DNA of 64,000 nt from Streptomyces sp. NBC_01314. Its GTDB lineage: Bacteria; Actinomycetota; Actinomycetes; Streptomycetales; Streptomycetaceae. Each line of letters starts with the position of its first letter. Within the stretch, counting starts at the first letter, position 1. The notes under the pieces are model-generated. The model worked only from the letters and a program-made list of their open reading frames with translations. It was not told the DNA's origin and searched no databases. The stretch covers positions 2,976,001 to 3,040,000 of the forward strand of contig NZ_CP108394.1 in NCBI RefSeq assembly GCF_041435215.1, given 5' to 3'. This document shows positions 24,446 through 33,078 of this stretch, one piece after another. The translations under genes and the position numbers were made by a program.

Positions 24446-25519
24446 CTACGGCTTGACGTCGTAGAGGACGTTGAAGGGATCGTCCGCAGTGGACCGGGCC
24501 ACCTCCCTGAAGCCCGCTTCGGCACACAGATCGCGTACGACAGCCTCGGGCATACCGCACGTTCCAAGGGCGGCTCCGCCGCTCGCGAGGGACGTGGTCA
24601 TGCAGGAGGAGACGCTGAAGCCATAGAACATCGATGCGACCGGGCCCACGTTGTCCTCGGGGCGGTTCTCGGAGTTGATCTCGAGCATCAGGTAGTCGCC
24701 GTCGTCCTTGACCGCGGCCCGGACGGCGGCAAGAAGCCGCGTCGGTTCCGCCGAGTCGTGGATGACGTCGAAGGTGGTGACAAGGTCGTAGCGCCCGGGA
24801 AGCCCCTGGGCCGCGTCGACCGTCTCGAACGTCACGCGGTCTGCGACACCGGCCCGCTCCGCGTTCGCCCTGGCACGTTCCACCTGCCCCGGGAAGTTGT
24901 CGAGCCCCGTGAAGCGGGAGCGGGGAAACCTCTTGGCGAGCACGATCAGGGCACGGCCCGCACCACACCCCACGTCCGCGACGTCGATGCCCCGCTCCAG
25001 CTTGTCGACGACGTGAGGGAAGGTGCTCAGCCAGTCGTCGACCATCACGCTCTCGAACCAACTGCCGGTGAAACGGCTCATGCCGTCCCACAGGGTCTCC
25101 GGGTAGTCGCTCTGCCTCACGCCTCCCCCGTTCCGAAACGCCTCGATCAGTCGTTCGTACGGTGCCAGGGCAGCGGGCATCATCTGGTAGACGCCGCCGA
25201 GGAACATGGGCCCTTGCTCGTCAGCCAGCGCGGGAACGTGTTCGGCCGGAAGCGCGAAGCTCCCGGGCTCCGGTTCCTCCAGATAACCCGCAGCCGTCAG
25301 ACCGCGCAGCCACTCGCGTACGTAACGCTCGTTCAGGTCCAGACGGTCCGCGAGTTCCTGGCTTCCGACAGGGCCGCCCGCCGCGAGGGCGTCGAACAGG
25401 CCCAGCCGGTCGCCCAGGTGACACAGACCGACGGCCATCATCCCGCTGATGTCCCCGAGCGCCTTCTCCATGAAGGCTTCGACCTTCGCTTCGTCCAGTC
25501 CCTGCTGCGCCGCCGCCAT
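24446..25519 (-). CDS. Winged-helix class I SAM-dependent methyltransferase
   Basis: A 357-aa protein. Residues about 15-100 are a winged-helix module (GSQELADRLDLNERYVREWL, RGLTAAGYLEE). The rest is a Rossmann methyltransferase with motif I VADVGCGAGRALIVLAKRFP and the post-I segment FTGLDNFPGQVERARANAER, then TTFDVIHDSAEPTRLLAAVR. The architecture matches mycobacterial Rv2258c-type O-methyltransferases, whose substrates are unknown. ATG 25519 follows AGGAGGGACACC. The gene stands alone with no biosynthetic neighbours. Confidence 0.85.
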   Translation of the reverse strand: MAAAQQGLDEAKVEAFMEKALGDISGMMAVGLCHLGDRLGLFDALAAGGPVGSQELADRLDLNERYVREWLRGLTAAGYLEEPEPGSFALPAEHVPALADEQGPMFLGGVYQMMPAALAPYERLIEAFRNGGGVRQSDYPETLWDGMSRFTGSWFESVMVDDWLSTFPHVVDKLERGIDVADVGCGAGRALIVLAKRFPRSRFTGLDNFPGQVERARANAERAGVADRVTFETVDAAQGLPGRYDLVTTFDVIHDSAEPTRLLAAVRAAVKDDGDYLMLEINSENRPEDNVGPVASMFYGFSVSSCMTTSLASGGAALGTCGMPEAVVRDLCAEAGFREVARSTADDPFNVLYDVKP

Positions 25520-26063
25520 GGTGTCCCTCCTGACCCAGCACGATCGCGGCATGCGACCGGCCCGGCAAGCCAAACACCGCGCTGCTCCCCCTCGTCGCCG
25601 CCACGGCGGACGGGGGCACTCGGGGCCGGTTCGCCCCACCCGGTCCGAGTAGCGAACGCGCACCCTGCGGCTCACCGGACGACGCCACGTACACCCTCCG
25701 CGTGGGCGCGTGGCGTACTACGGCTGGGACGAGATCCGCCTCCAGCGACCCGATACGGTCGGGATCGGTCGTCGACGCGACCGGCGCCGTCCAGCGCTTC
25801 GGCACGGAGTTCCTGGAGGCCGTCGGACCCGCGACCGTCGCAGTCCTCCCGTCGTACTGCCGGCCTTGCCAACAGCCATCACCGGCCGGCGGCGGGCCCG
25901 CCGGGCGCGCTACGGAAACCGGCGGCCGGCGTCGGCCGCTCCTCCTGACGCGCGATCGGCGAGAGTCCTTGCCACAAGGGCTGCCGCCTGCTCCGGCTCG
26001 GCCGTCGATGCGACCCCGTGCTGCGGACACCCGACGAGCCGAGTCGGCGAGATGGCCGAGACG
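25520..26063. other. Intergenic region with no recognised gene
   Basis: About 540 nt between two minus-strand genes. One plus-strand stretch near 25750-25860 (VVDATGAVQRFGTEFLEAVG) looks protein-like but has no start, ribosome binding site or identifiable family, so it is not called. Confidence 0.4.
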
Positions 26064-27560
26064 TCAGACGGCGATGGTCGTGCCGTCGAACCGGCTGAGA
26101 GTGAACACCGCCTCCTCCAGGGTGACTTCCTTCGCCTCGCGCAGCACGCCGATGGCGATCTCCTCACCCAGCCGTACCGCCTCCGTGAAGTCGGTACGCC
26201 AGTGCACACCGGCCATGTTGCGGCCGGTGGCGATGTTCGCGGCGACCTTGTTGAGCTCGCCGCCGACGGTGAGCCGCCCGGCGTCGGGGCCCGTGTACGG
26301 CTCCAGGGCGGTGCCGTCGGTGGTGGGCACGACCGGGTGGGGCAGGATGTGCGATTCGTCGAACCACGCCTTGAGGATGGTCACGCACGCACCGGCCACC
26401 GTGGCGTGTCCGGAGCCGTAGGAGGGATGGGTCGGGCTGCCCTCCGGGAACGCCTGTGGCAGCAGGTAGCTGCCGTACTTCTCGAAGATCCGCTTGACCG
26501 CGACGGAGTCCAGCACCTCGCTGTCGATGGGGTACTCGCGCTGCCCGCGCAGCTGCTGGTGGACCCGGCCGCCGAACTCCTCCGGCCGCAGCCGCCGGTG
26601 CACGTACCACTTCTGGAACCACACCGCCTTCAGGGCACGCGTGGCCACCTCGGTGACGAGCGAGAGGATGTGCGGCCCGCCGTACGTCCCGAAGCCGATC
26701 TGGTTGCGCGAGAAGTTGTACGGGTTGCCCGGGTCCGCCGGTGCGTTCAGTCCCAGCAGGATGAGGGTGGCGTTGAGATACGCCTCGTACAGCGCGTCGA
26801 AGTGGACGTAGTGCGCCAGGTCGCGCGGGGTCTGGATGTACCGCCTGGCCGTGAAGTCCCGCTCGTCCGGCTCGGGTTCGGAGCCGTTCTGCATCTCCAG
26901 CCAGTCGCCCCAGGTGGTCAGGTGGTCGACCGGGCGGACCAGGGTGTCCTGCCGCTGCGGGATCAGCAGCGTGCCGTACGGGATGTCCTTGAGCAGGAAC
27001 TGCGAGACGTACGGCCCGGCCAGGTCTCCACGGGTGTTCCCACGGAAGATGGTCTGCGCGGTGACCTGGCCGTTCTGCTTGGGTGCCCGGAAGTCCGACA
27101 GCCCGCTGAGTTCGGTGGCCGCCTCGGCGACCAGCTCGCTGTCGCCGAACCGCGTGAACAGCACGTCGCGCACCAGTGCCATCCAGTACAGCTCCACCGC
27201 CTCGGCGGAGTTCTCCGCGCTGTCGATACGCGGCGCCGGCCTGATGGTCAGCGCCTGACCGTCAGGGCCCTCAAGGTCGAAGGACAGACCGGCCTGCGGG
27301 TTGACCAGCTTGCGCGTGTCACCGAGCGGGATCCGCTCGAAGTCCTCGTAGCTCCCGGTGGCCAGCGCCCGGCGCAGCAGATGGTAGGCGGCCGGGTCGA
27401 CCTCACCGAACTTGTTGTGCGGCAGCGCCTTCGAGTAGTTGGCCACGAACGGGTGGTCGGTCTCCTCCCCGTTGGCGGCCTGGACCGGGATGTCGCGCTC
27501 GAACTCGACCTCGGCAGCCCGGATCCGCGCGTCGCGCGCGGCAAATCGACGATCACTCAT
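26064..27560 (-). CDS. Vanadium-dependent haloperoxidase-like protein
   Basis: A 498-aa protein. The vanadate pocket of the PAP2/haloperoxidase superfamily is complete: KWYVHRRLRPEEFGG (Lys and Arg), PTHPSYGSGHATVAGA (Ser-Gly-His-Ala) and GRNMAGVHWRTD (Arg and axial His). HRRLRPE and the length resemble the algal and cyanobacterial bromoperoxidase branch. The expected reaction is H2O2-dependent halide oxidation. No halogenated natural-product genes adjoin it. ATG 27560 starts MSDRRFAARDARIRA. No signal peptide is seen, so a cytoplasmic location is likely. Confidence 0.88.
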   Translation of the reverse strand: MSDRRFAARDARIRAAEVEFERDIPVQAANGEETDHPFVANYSKALPHNKFGEVDPAAYHLLRRALATGSYEDFERIPLGDTRKLVNPQAGLSFDLEGPDGQALTIRPAPRIDSAENSAEAVELYWMALVRDVLFTRFGDSELVAEAATELSGLSDFRAPKQNGQVTAQTIFRGNTRGDLAGPYVSQFLLKDIPYGTLLIPQRQDTLVRPVDHLTTWGDWLEMQNGSEPEPDERDFTARRYIQTPRDLAHYVHFDALYEAYLNATLILLGLNAPADPGNPYNFSRNQIGFGTYGGPHILSLVTEVATRALKAVWFQKWYVHRRLRPEEFGGRVHQQLRGQREYPIDSEVLDSVAVKRIFEKYGSYLLPQAFPEGSPTHPSYGSGHATVAGACVTILKAWFDESHILPHPVVPTTDGTALEPYTGPDAGRLTVGGELNKVAANIATGRNMAGVHWRTDFTEAVRLGEEIAIGVLREAKEVTLEEAVFTLSRFDGTTIAV

Positions 27561-27814
27561 GCGATTCCCCCGTGATTCCCCGTTGTTCCCCGTGAAAGGT
27601 GCGAAGCACCCCACAACCCATGAGACGTCAGGAGCCGCAGGACCGTTGCAAGAAACAGGCAATCACGGAGATCTGCACATGTGCTTCCCAAGCTTCCGAA
27701 TGCCATCGAAACATTCTTCCGTTCCCGGGAGGCCATCCGAAGCGCCCATCACGTGCTCGAGGCGCCATGCGATCAAGATGGGGGAAGTTGAGCCGACGGT
27801 CTGCCGTTATCTGG

Positions 27815-28080
27815 CGCCCAGGAGTGACACTGGCCGCGATCCACCAGAACAGCGGTCCCAAGACCTTCGGTGACATATCGAACGCCGGAATGCTGGTTTT
27901 CGAGGGGCACAAGGAGCTACTGAAGGACGACTTCGCGCAGGTCACAGGATCCAGCGCCGCCACCGTCGCAGAGTTCCCCCGGGAAGCCTCGTCGGCTGGG
28001 AGTTTCACGAGATGATCCGAGAATTCGACAGCGCCCCCGTGGTCTTCGCTGCGGAAATAAGCAACGCCCTATGGCACTGA
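27815..28080 (+). pseudogene. Decayed partial copy of a TerD gene
   Basis: AAIHQNSGPKTFGDISNAGM and LLKDDFAQVTGSSAATVAEF match the intact TerD at 23680-24213 almost word for word, and the DNA is also similar. The N-terminal half is missing and a frameshift near 27990 moves the tail (FHEMIREFDSAPVVFAAEIS) to another frame. The surrounding gap 27561-28347 has no other recognisable gene. Confidence 0.75.
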
Positions 28081-28347
28081 CCGTCAGCAACGCTGAAACG
28101 TACGGCCGATCACGGTGGCTCCTTCATGCGTTCCTGAAAACGGAGCGGCAGGCATTCCGAAGGCGTTGCTGTCTCGCCCCCGGCGGTGCTCGTCCGACTC
28201 GGGCGGCTGCCTGTAGGCGCCATGTGGATATCTCGGCATGAGTGCAGCCAACAAACGGCGCAGGGTTGATGAGCGGCGATTGCCAGATGGGCATCGGCTC
28301 GGAGGCTTCCGGTGTGCGAGTCGCGCCGCCTGAGAGTCCGCCCGCCG

Positions 28348-29385
28348 TCAGCGAAGCGGGTGAGACGGGAGGGCATCGGGGGTGGCGCCCTCGGCCTTGG
28401 CCGCGTCGGCGAGGGCCGCGGCAGCGGCTTCTTCGGCCTGAGCCTTGTCGTTGGCGGCCTGGGCAACCATGTCGTCCGGGGGCTTCTCGCGGGTGGCGGG
28501 CGACTGGGGCAGGACCTCGGTGAAGGCGCGGGACATGCTTTGGAGTGCGGAGGTGATCTCGCTGGGGATGACCCAGAAGTTGTTGCCGGAGCCCTGCGCG
28601 AGCTGGGGCAGCGTCTGGAGGTACTGGTAGGCGAGCAGCTTGGGGTCGGGGTCGTTGCGATGTACGGCCTGGAACACCTCGTCGATGGCCCGGGACTGGC
28701 CCTCGGCCTGGAGGATCGCAGCGGTACGGTTACCCTCCGCGCGCAGGACAGCGGCCTGTTTGTCGCCTTCGGCGGTGAGGATCTGCGACTGGCGCTGCCC
28801 CTCGGCCCCGAGAATCGCGGCCCGCTTGTCCCGCTCGGCCCGCATCTGCTTCTGCATCGCGTCCTTGATGGACTGCGGAGGGTCGATGGCCTTGATCTCC
28901 ACCCGGTTGACCCTCAGCCCCCACTTGCCGGTGGCCTCGTCCAGCACACCGCGGAGCTGGCTGTTGATGGTGTCCCGCGAGGTGAGCGTCTTTTCCAGGT
29001 CCATGGAGCCCACGACGTTGCGCAGGGTGGTGACGGTGAGCTGTTCGACTGCCTGAAGGAAGTTCGCGATCTCGTAGAACGCCGCTCGTGGGTCGGTGAC
29101 CTGGAAGTACAGGACGGTGTCGATCTCGACGACGAGATTGTCCTCGGTGATGACCGGCTGCGGTTTGAAGGAGACGACCTGTTCCCGCAGGTCGATCACC
29201 GGATGGACGCGGTCGATGTAGGGGATGACGAGGCTGAGGCCGGGAGTCAGGGTCCGGTGGTAGCGGCCGAGCCGCTCGACATTACGAGCGCGCGCCTGGG
29301 GCACGATCCGGACCGCCCGCACCACGGTGAAAACCGCGATCAGCGCGACGACCAGGCCGGCAATGAGGAACGCCGAGGTTTCCAT
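28348..29385 (-). CDS. Stomatin/QmcA-type SPFH protein
   Basis: A 345-aa protein. An N-terminal anchor (about 5-24) precedes the SPFH domain with the classic ERLGRYHRTLTPGLSLVIPY, IDREVQVVSF-like region (VIDLREQVVSFKPQPVITED), and AVEQLTVTTLRNVVGSMDLE. The coiled-coil end includes GNRTAAILQAEGQSRAI and ALLAYQYLQTLP-like LLAYQYLQTLPQLAQGSGNN. It is the partner of the NfeD gene 4 nt upstream. Such pairs are implicated in membrane quality control. ATG 29385. A tail rich in Ala and Lys ends the protein. Confidence 0.92.
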   Translation of the reverse strand: METSAFLIAGLVVALIAVFTVVRAVRIVPQARARNVERLGRYHRTLTPGLSLVIPYIDRVHPVIDLREQVVSFKPQPVITEDNLVVEIDTVLYFQVTDPRAAFYEIANFLQAVEQLTVTTLRNVVGSMDLEKTLTSRDTINSQLRGVLDEATGKWGLRVNRVEIKAIDPPQSIKDAMQKQMRAERDKRAAILGAEGQRQSQILTAEGDKQAAVLRAEGNRTAAILQAEGQSRAIDEVFQAVHRNDPDPKLLAYQYLQTLPQLAQGSGNNFWVIPSEITSALQSMSRAFTEVLPQSPATREKPPDDMVAQAANDKAQAEEAAAAALADAAKAEGATPDALPSHPLR

Positions 29386-29389
29386 GGTT

Positions 29390-29821
29390 TCAGTCCCGTG
29401 GGTAGACGATCGCGGTGGCGCCGCTGATCTCCATGACGTCGACGGTCTTTCCGGCAGGAATCACCAGCGTCTCGTCATAGGCGCGGGCCGTCCATTCCTC
29501 GCCGTCGATACGGACCCTGCCGCCCAGGCCCGTCACCTCCGACACGACATACGCACCCTTGCCGACCAGCGCGTCCACGCCGAACCGCTCCACTTGGGGC
29601 TGGAGGACGTGGCGCAGCGCAATGGGGCGCACGAAAAGCACGGTGACTGTGGCGACGACGGTGAACACCAAGAATTGCCACGGCAATGGCAGCCCGACCG
29701 CGGCGGACCCTGCCGTGACCAACGCGGCCGCACTCAGCATTCCGAGCGCAGCGGTAAGGGTGAAGATCTCCGCCACAGCCAACACAGCTGCGATGATCAA
29801 CCAGATCAGCCATTGATCCAT
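29390..29821 (-). CDS. NfeD-family membrane protein
   Basis: A 143-aa protein with three or four membrane helices (WLIWLIIAAVLAVAEIFTLT start) and a C-terminal OB-fold domain (VDALVGKGAYVVSEVTGLGG, RVRIDGEEWTARAYDETL, PAGKTVDVMEI), the defining NfeD pattern. ATG 29821. It is immediately upstream of the stomatin-like gene in an operon. This is the second SPFH-NfeD pair in the window, and gene order is the same as in the first (NfeD upstream). Confidence 0.92.
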   Translation of the reverse strand: MDQWLIWLIIAAVLAVAEIFTLTAALGMLSAAALVTAGSAAVGLPLPWQFLVFTVVATVTVLFVRPIALRHVLQPQVERFGVDALVGKGAYVVSEVTGLGGRVRIDGEEWTARAYDETLVIPAGKTVDVMEISGATAIVYPRD

Positions 29822-30109
29822 TGCGTGCCTCTTCTGACCGGTGCGGGCGCGAAGGGACTGACTCCCACTATTGGACCCCGATACGGAACAGTCGCGATAC
29901 CCCCGGGAGAGGAAACCCTGCCGAACGATCGAATATGTACTGGTGCAATGCGCGCCCCGAAAAAGCCCACTCCAGACCTTTATGGCGATTTTACCCATAG
30001 GGGAAGATCCGCTAACTCCACAGCGCGGGCCATGCGGCGTGCGAGCAGGGCGCGCATCTCGTCGAGGGCTACCGATGCACAGCCGGCAAGGGAAGAGGAA
30101 AATCAGGGT

Positions 30110-31228
30110 ATGAGGCGTCGACTCGCCGATGTGAGCCGTCCCGCCCGGCTGGCCTCGTCCGGCGAGGGCTTGGGGCAGGACGAACTGGCGCTGGCCGCCC
30201 GCAATCACGGCCTGCCGCTGGAGGCCATGCGCCACGACGTCACCCCGCCCGGCCTGCACTACGTGCTGACGCACTACGACATCCCCCATGTACCGGACGG
30301 AGCCGCCTGGCGGCTGACGGTGAGCGGTCGCGTACGGCGCGCGCTCAGCCTCTCCCCCGCCCAGCTGCGCGCCTACCCCGCGGTCACTACGCGCGTGACG
30401 ATGGAGTGTGCGGGCAACGGCAGGGCTCTGCTGTCGCCACGGCCGGTGAGCCAGCCGTGGTTGGTCGAGGCGGTCGGCACGGCTGAATGGACGGGAGTGT
30501 CCCTGGGGCTGCTCCTCGACGAGGCCGGGGTCGAGTCCGGCGCGGTCGACGTCGTGTTCACCGGGGCGGACCACGGCGTGGAGCGCGGTGTCGAGCAGGA
30601 CTACCAGCGCGGCCTTCCCCTCGCCGTCGCCACGGGCGCCGAGCCCGAGGTCCTGGTGGCCTACGCGATGAACGGAGCACCTCTGCCGCCCCAGCACGGC
30701 AGCCCACTGCGCCTCGTGGTGCCCGGCTGGTACGGGATGGCCCAGGTGAAGTGGCTGCGGGACATCACGGTCGTCGACACACCGTTCACCGGCTTCCAGC
30801 AATCCGTGGCCTACCGGATCAGACGGGTACCCGAGGAGGCGGGCGAGCCGGTCACCCGCATCGCTCCCAGGGCGCTGCTGATCCCGCCGGGCTTTCCCGA
30901 CTTCATGTCCCGGACGCGGGTGGTGGCGCCGGGTCCGGTCCTGCTGGAGGGGCGGGCCTGGTCGGGACGCGCCCCGGTGACATCGGTGGAGGTGAGCACG
31001 GACGGCGGCCTGACGTGGCACAGAGCCCGACTCGAACCGGATCAGGGACACCGGTGGGCCTGGCGCCGATGGTCCTCCATGTGGTCCGCCGTCCCCGGCG
31101 ACCATGTCCTGAGCGCCCGTGCCCAAGACGAGGCGGAACACCCAGCCACTGGAACAGCCCTGGAACCTGGGCGGATTCGCCAGCAACCTCGTCCAGCGGG
31201 TGCCGGTTTTCTGCCCCGATCCCTCTGA
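30110..31228 (+). CDS. Sulfite-oxidase-type molybdopterin enzyme with altered C-terminus
   Basis: In-frame about 372 aa. The Mo-binding domain includes VTTRVTMECAGNGRALLSPR (Cys that ligates Mo), TAEWTGVSLGLLLDEAGVES and HGSPLRLVVPGWYGMAQVKW. The second, dimerisation domain is VEVSTDGGLTWHRARL. No Tat signal is seen, so it is probably cytoplasmic. After about residue 343 the frame departs from the family; the family-like end (EQPWNLGGFASNLVQRVPV) is in another frame up to 31238. A one-base indel near 31135 is the likely cause. Substrate may be sulfite or a related S- or N-oxide, unproven. Confidence 0.82.
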   Translation: MRRRLADVSRPARLASSGEGLGQDELALAARNHGLPLEAMRHDVTPPGLHYVLTHYDIPHVPDGAAWRLTVSGRVRRALSLSPAQLRAYPAVTTRVTMECAGNGRALLSPRPVSQPWLVEAVGTAEWTGVSLGLLLDEAGVESGAVDVVFTGADHGVERGVEQDYQRGLPLAVATGAEPEVLVAYAMNGAPLPPQHGSPLRLVVPGWYGMAQVKWLRDITVVDTPFTGFQQSVAYRIRRVPEEAGEPVTRIAPRALLIPPGFPDFMSRTRVVAPGPVLLEGRAWSGRAPVTSVEVSTDGGLTWHRARLEPDQGHRWAWRRWSSMWSAVPGDHVLSARAQDEAEHPATGTALEPGRIRQQPRPAGAGFLPRSL

Positions 31229-31335
31229 TACGGCATGAGCCCACGGCCCGGCTACGCCGCCCCCCAGCGCTTCATGGGCCCCGGTCACGGTCCCCGTCAG
31301 ATTCCCGGCCTCGGCGCCCGCACGGGAGCGCAGGA

Positions 31336-31515
31336 TCACCCTGTAGGCGAGCAGGGCCAGAAGATCGGCCACAGCCCCGCATCGGTTTCGGGTTTGCGCT
31401 GCCCCTTGGCCTCGGCGGCGACGAATGCCGTGCGCGGCGCCTTCCGCAGCTGCCGGAGGTGTCGGCCGAGGGCGGCCCGGACCTCGGCGGTCAATGCCTT
31501 TCGCACGCGCCCCAT
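31336..31515 (-). CDS. Small basic protein downstream of the flavodoxin-like gene
   Basis: A 59-aa frame (MGRVRKALTAEVRAALGRHL) with a very good ribosome binding site, AGGAGG 9 nt before the ATG. It begins 25 nt after the flavodoxin-like gene on the same strand. No family recognised. The C-terminus (WPIFWPCSPTG) may be altered by a frameshift. Confidence 0.45.
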   Translation of the reverse strand: MGRVRKALTAEVRAALGRHLRQLRKAPRTAFVAAEAKGQRKPETDAGLWPIFWPCSPTG

Positions 31516-31540
31516 CCCGGCTCGCCTCCTGCCCTCCCGC

Positions 31541-32278
31541 TCAACGGTGCTCCGGGTTGTCCGCCCCCGGGCGGCAGCCGACATCCCATTCCGTGCGCTG
31601 GTTGCCGTGGGCCGGAACGCCTCCGGCCCGTTTGAGCATGGCGGCCAGATGCATCAGGTTCCAGGTCATGAAGGTGGTGTTGCGGTTGGTGAAGTCGTTC
31701 TCCGGGCCGCCCGAACCGGGGTCCAGGTAGGAGGGGCCGGGACCCGCGGCGCCGATCCAGCCGGCGTCCGCCTGCGGTGGGATGGTGTAGCCGAGGTGCT
31801 GGAGGCTGTAGAGGATGTTCATGGCGCAGTGCTTGACGCCGTCCTCGTTGCCCGTGATCAGACACCCTCCGACCCGCCCGTAGTACGCGTACTGTCCCTG
31901 AGGGTTGAGCAGGCTGGAGCAGCTGTACAGGCGCTCGATGACCTGTTTGGTGACGGAGCTGTTGTCGCCCAGCCAGATGGGCCCGGCCAGGACCAGGATG
32001 TCCGCCGCCATCACCCGCTCGTACAGCGCCGGCCAGGCGTCCGTGGCGAAGCCGTGCTCCGTCATGTCCGGGTACACGCCGGGGGCGATGTCGTGGTCGA
32101 CGGCACGGATCTCGTCCGTGGTCATCCCCTGCGTGTCCATGATCGCCCGGCTTTTGTCGATGAGTCCCTGGGTGTGGCTGAGCCGGGGGAACGGTTTGAG
32201 CGTGCAGTTGATGAAGAGTGCGCGCAGGTCGTCGAAGCGGTATCCGTCCTCGGTGGACGGGGCCGGTGGTGCTGCCAT
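31541..32278 (-). CDS. Flavodoxin-like NAD(P)H-dependent FMN reductase
   Basis: A 245-aa protein. RALFINCTLKPFPRLSHTQG followed by a helix is the phosphate-binding start of flavodoxin-like reductases, MAADILVLAGPIWLGDNSSV is the second flavin loop, and YYGRVGGCLITGNEDGVKHC the third. It probably reduces quinones, azo or other oxidised compounds using bound FMN. ATG 32278. It is divergent from the broken SRPBCC gene at 32494. Confidence 0.82.
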   Translation of the reverse strand: MAAPPAPSTEDGYRFDDLRALFINCTLKPFPRLSHTQGLIDKSRAIMDTQGMTTDEIRAVDHDIAPGVYPDMTEHGFATDAWPALYERVMAADILVLAGPIWLGDNSSVTKQVIERLYSCSSLLNPQGQYAYYGRVGGCLITGNEDGVKHCAMNILYSLQHLGYTIPPQADAGWIGAAGPGPSYLDPGSGGPENDFTNRNTTFMTWNLMHLAAMLKRAGGVPAHGNQRTEWDVGCRPGADNPEHR

Positions 32279-32493
32279 GGCGGACTCCGGGGAGGTGAGC
32301 GGACAGGGGCGAGGGGTGGTGCCGGCGGCAGCGTCTCGCGGAAATCGCGCGCTGTCCCGTTACGACGCACCGGCACATGGTGGGTTCCAGGGGTGCTCGA
32401 CCGCTCGTCGTGCGTCGGCTTCCCGCCTCTCGGATCCTGGAGGCACCGGCCGGGCCCCGGATCCCGGCCGGCCGAGGACAAGGCGGCAGCGCC

Positions 32494-32680
32494 ATGACAA
32501 TCGATGTGTCCGCGGAGCGCGTGATCCCGCTCCCGCCCGAACGCGTGGCCGAGTACGCCATGAACTGGCGCCATGACGCCTGGGGGCACCTCCCATGCCC
32601 GTTCAGGGCTATGGGGGAGGACCCAGGCATTCCGCGTCGCGGAGCTGACCCGGGAGAGCGACCCCGGCCGGCTCCAGCCA
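32494..32680 (+). pseudogene. Disrupted SRPBCC-family gene, N-terminal part
   Basis: The start reads MTIDVSAERVIPLPPERVAE and YAMNWRHDA, typical of polyketide cyclase/SRPBCC proteins. The reading is then interrupted by the hairpin at 32578-32628, after which AFRVAELTRESDPGRL resumes family-like sequence in another frame. It ends where integrase-remnant DNA begins. Confidence 0.55.
32578..32628. repeat. 51-bp hairpin element inserted in the SRPBCC gene
   Basis: Nearly perfect inverted repeat: GCCTGGG at 32578-32584 pairs with CCCAGGC at 32622-32628, and inner arms CCTCCCAT and ATGGGGGAGG, GCCC and GGGC extend the stem around loop GTTCA. It has the look of a REP or miniature element and splits a coding region. 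Confidence 0.7.
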
Positions 32681-33055
32681 GGTGGGCAGGGCCGAGTGCC
32701 GCAAGTCGTATGGCCGTTTCGCGAGCGGGGTATTGGTGAGCGCGGGAGGCATGGCGAGGTCGCGGGTCTCGTGAAGAACAGTTCCGCCCGTCGTCGGCCG
32801 CCGAACGTGGCGACGTGCTCGTGCCTGAGGGCCGCCGGATGCGGCGGGAGCGGCGACGCCCGCGTCTCTCCCGGCGGGCGGTTCTGCCGCCCTCGTCGTG
32901 ATACTGGCCGGTGTCGGTCCACCGTTTGCCCGCCTGCGGCAGAGGGCAGTCCAGGAGCAACCGTCCCGAATCGGTGCTGGGGAGTCCGCAGTCCGGCAGG
33001 GCCACCGCAACCGCTTCTTCCGAGCCCAGGCCCGCGGAGAGCCCAATCTGAGTGG
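32680..33055 (-). pseudogene. Decayed tyrosine integrase, C-terminal part
   Basis: HETRDLAMPPALTNTPLAKR and PYDLRHSALPTWL align with the better-preserved copy at 45442-46142 (HETRALVLPPALANTPLAKR), including the R..H of the catalytic box. Several frameshifts and the loss of the tyrosine region show decay. Confidence 0.7.
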
Positions 33056-33078
33056 CACCAGCACAGGGCGGCGCACCC

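Noticed and set aside
25702..25900. Protein-like stretch VVDATGAVQRFGTEFLEAVG
   Set aside because: No start or recognisable family. Too short to call.
27970..28000. Possible fifth copy of the leader element (GGGAAGCCTCGTCGGC)
   Set aside because: It lies inside the TerD remnant, differs at several positions and is explained by alignment with the intact TerD gene.
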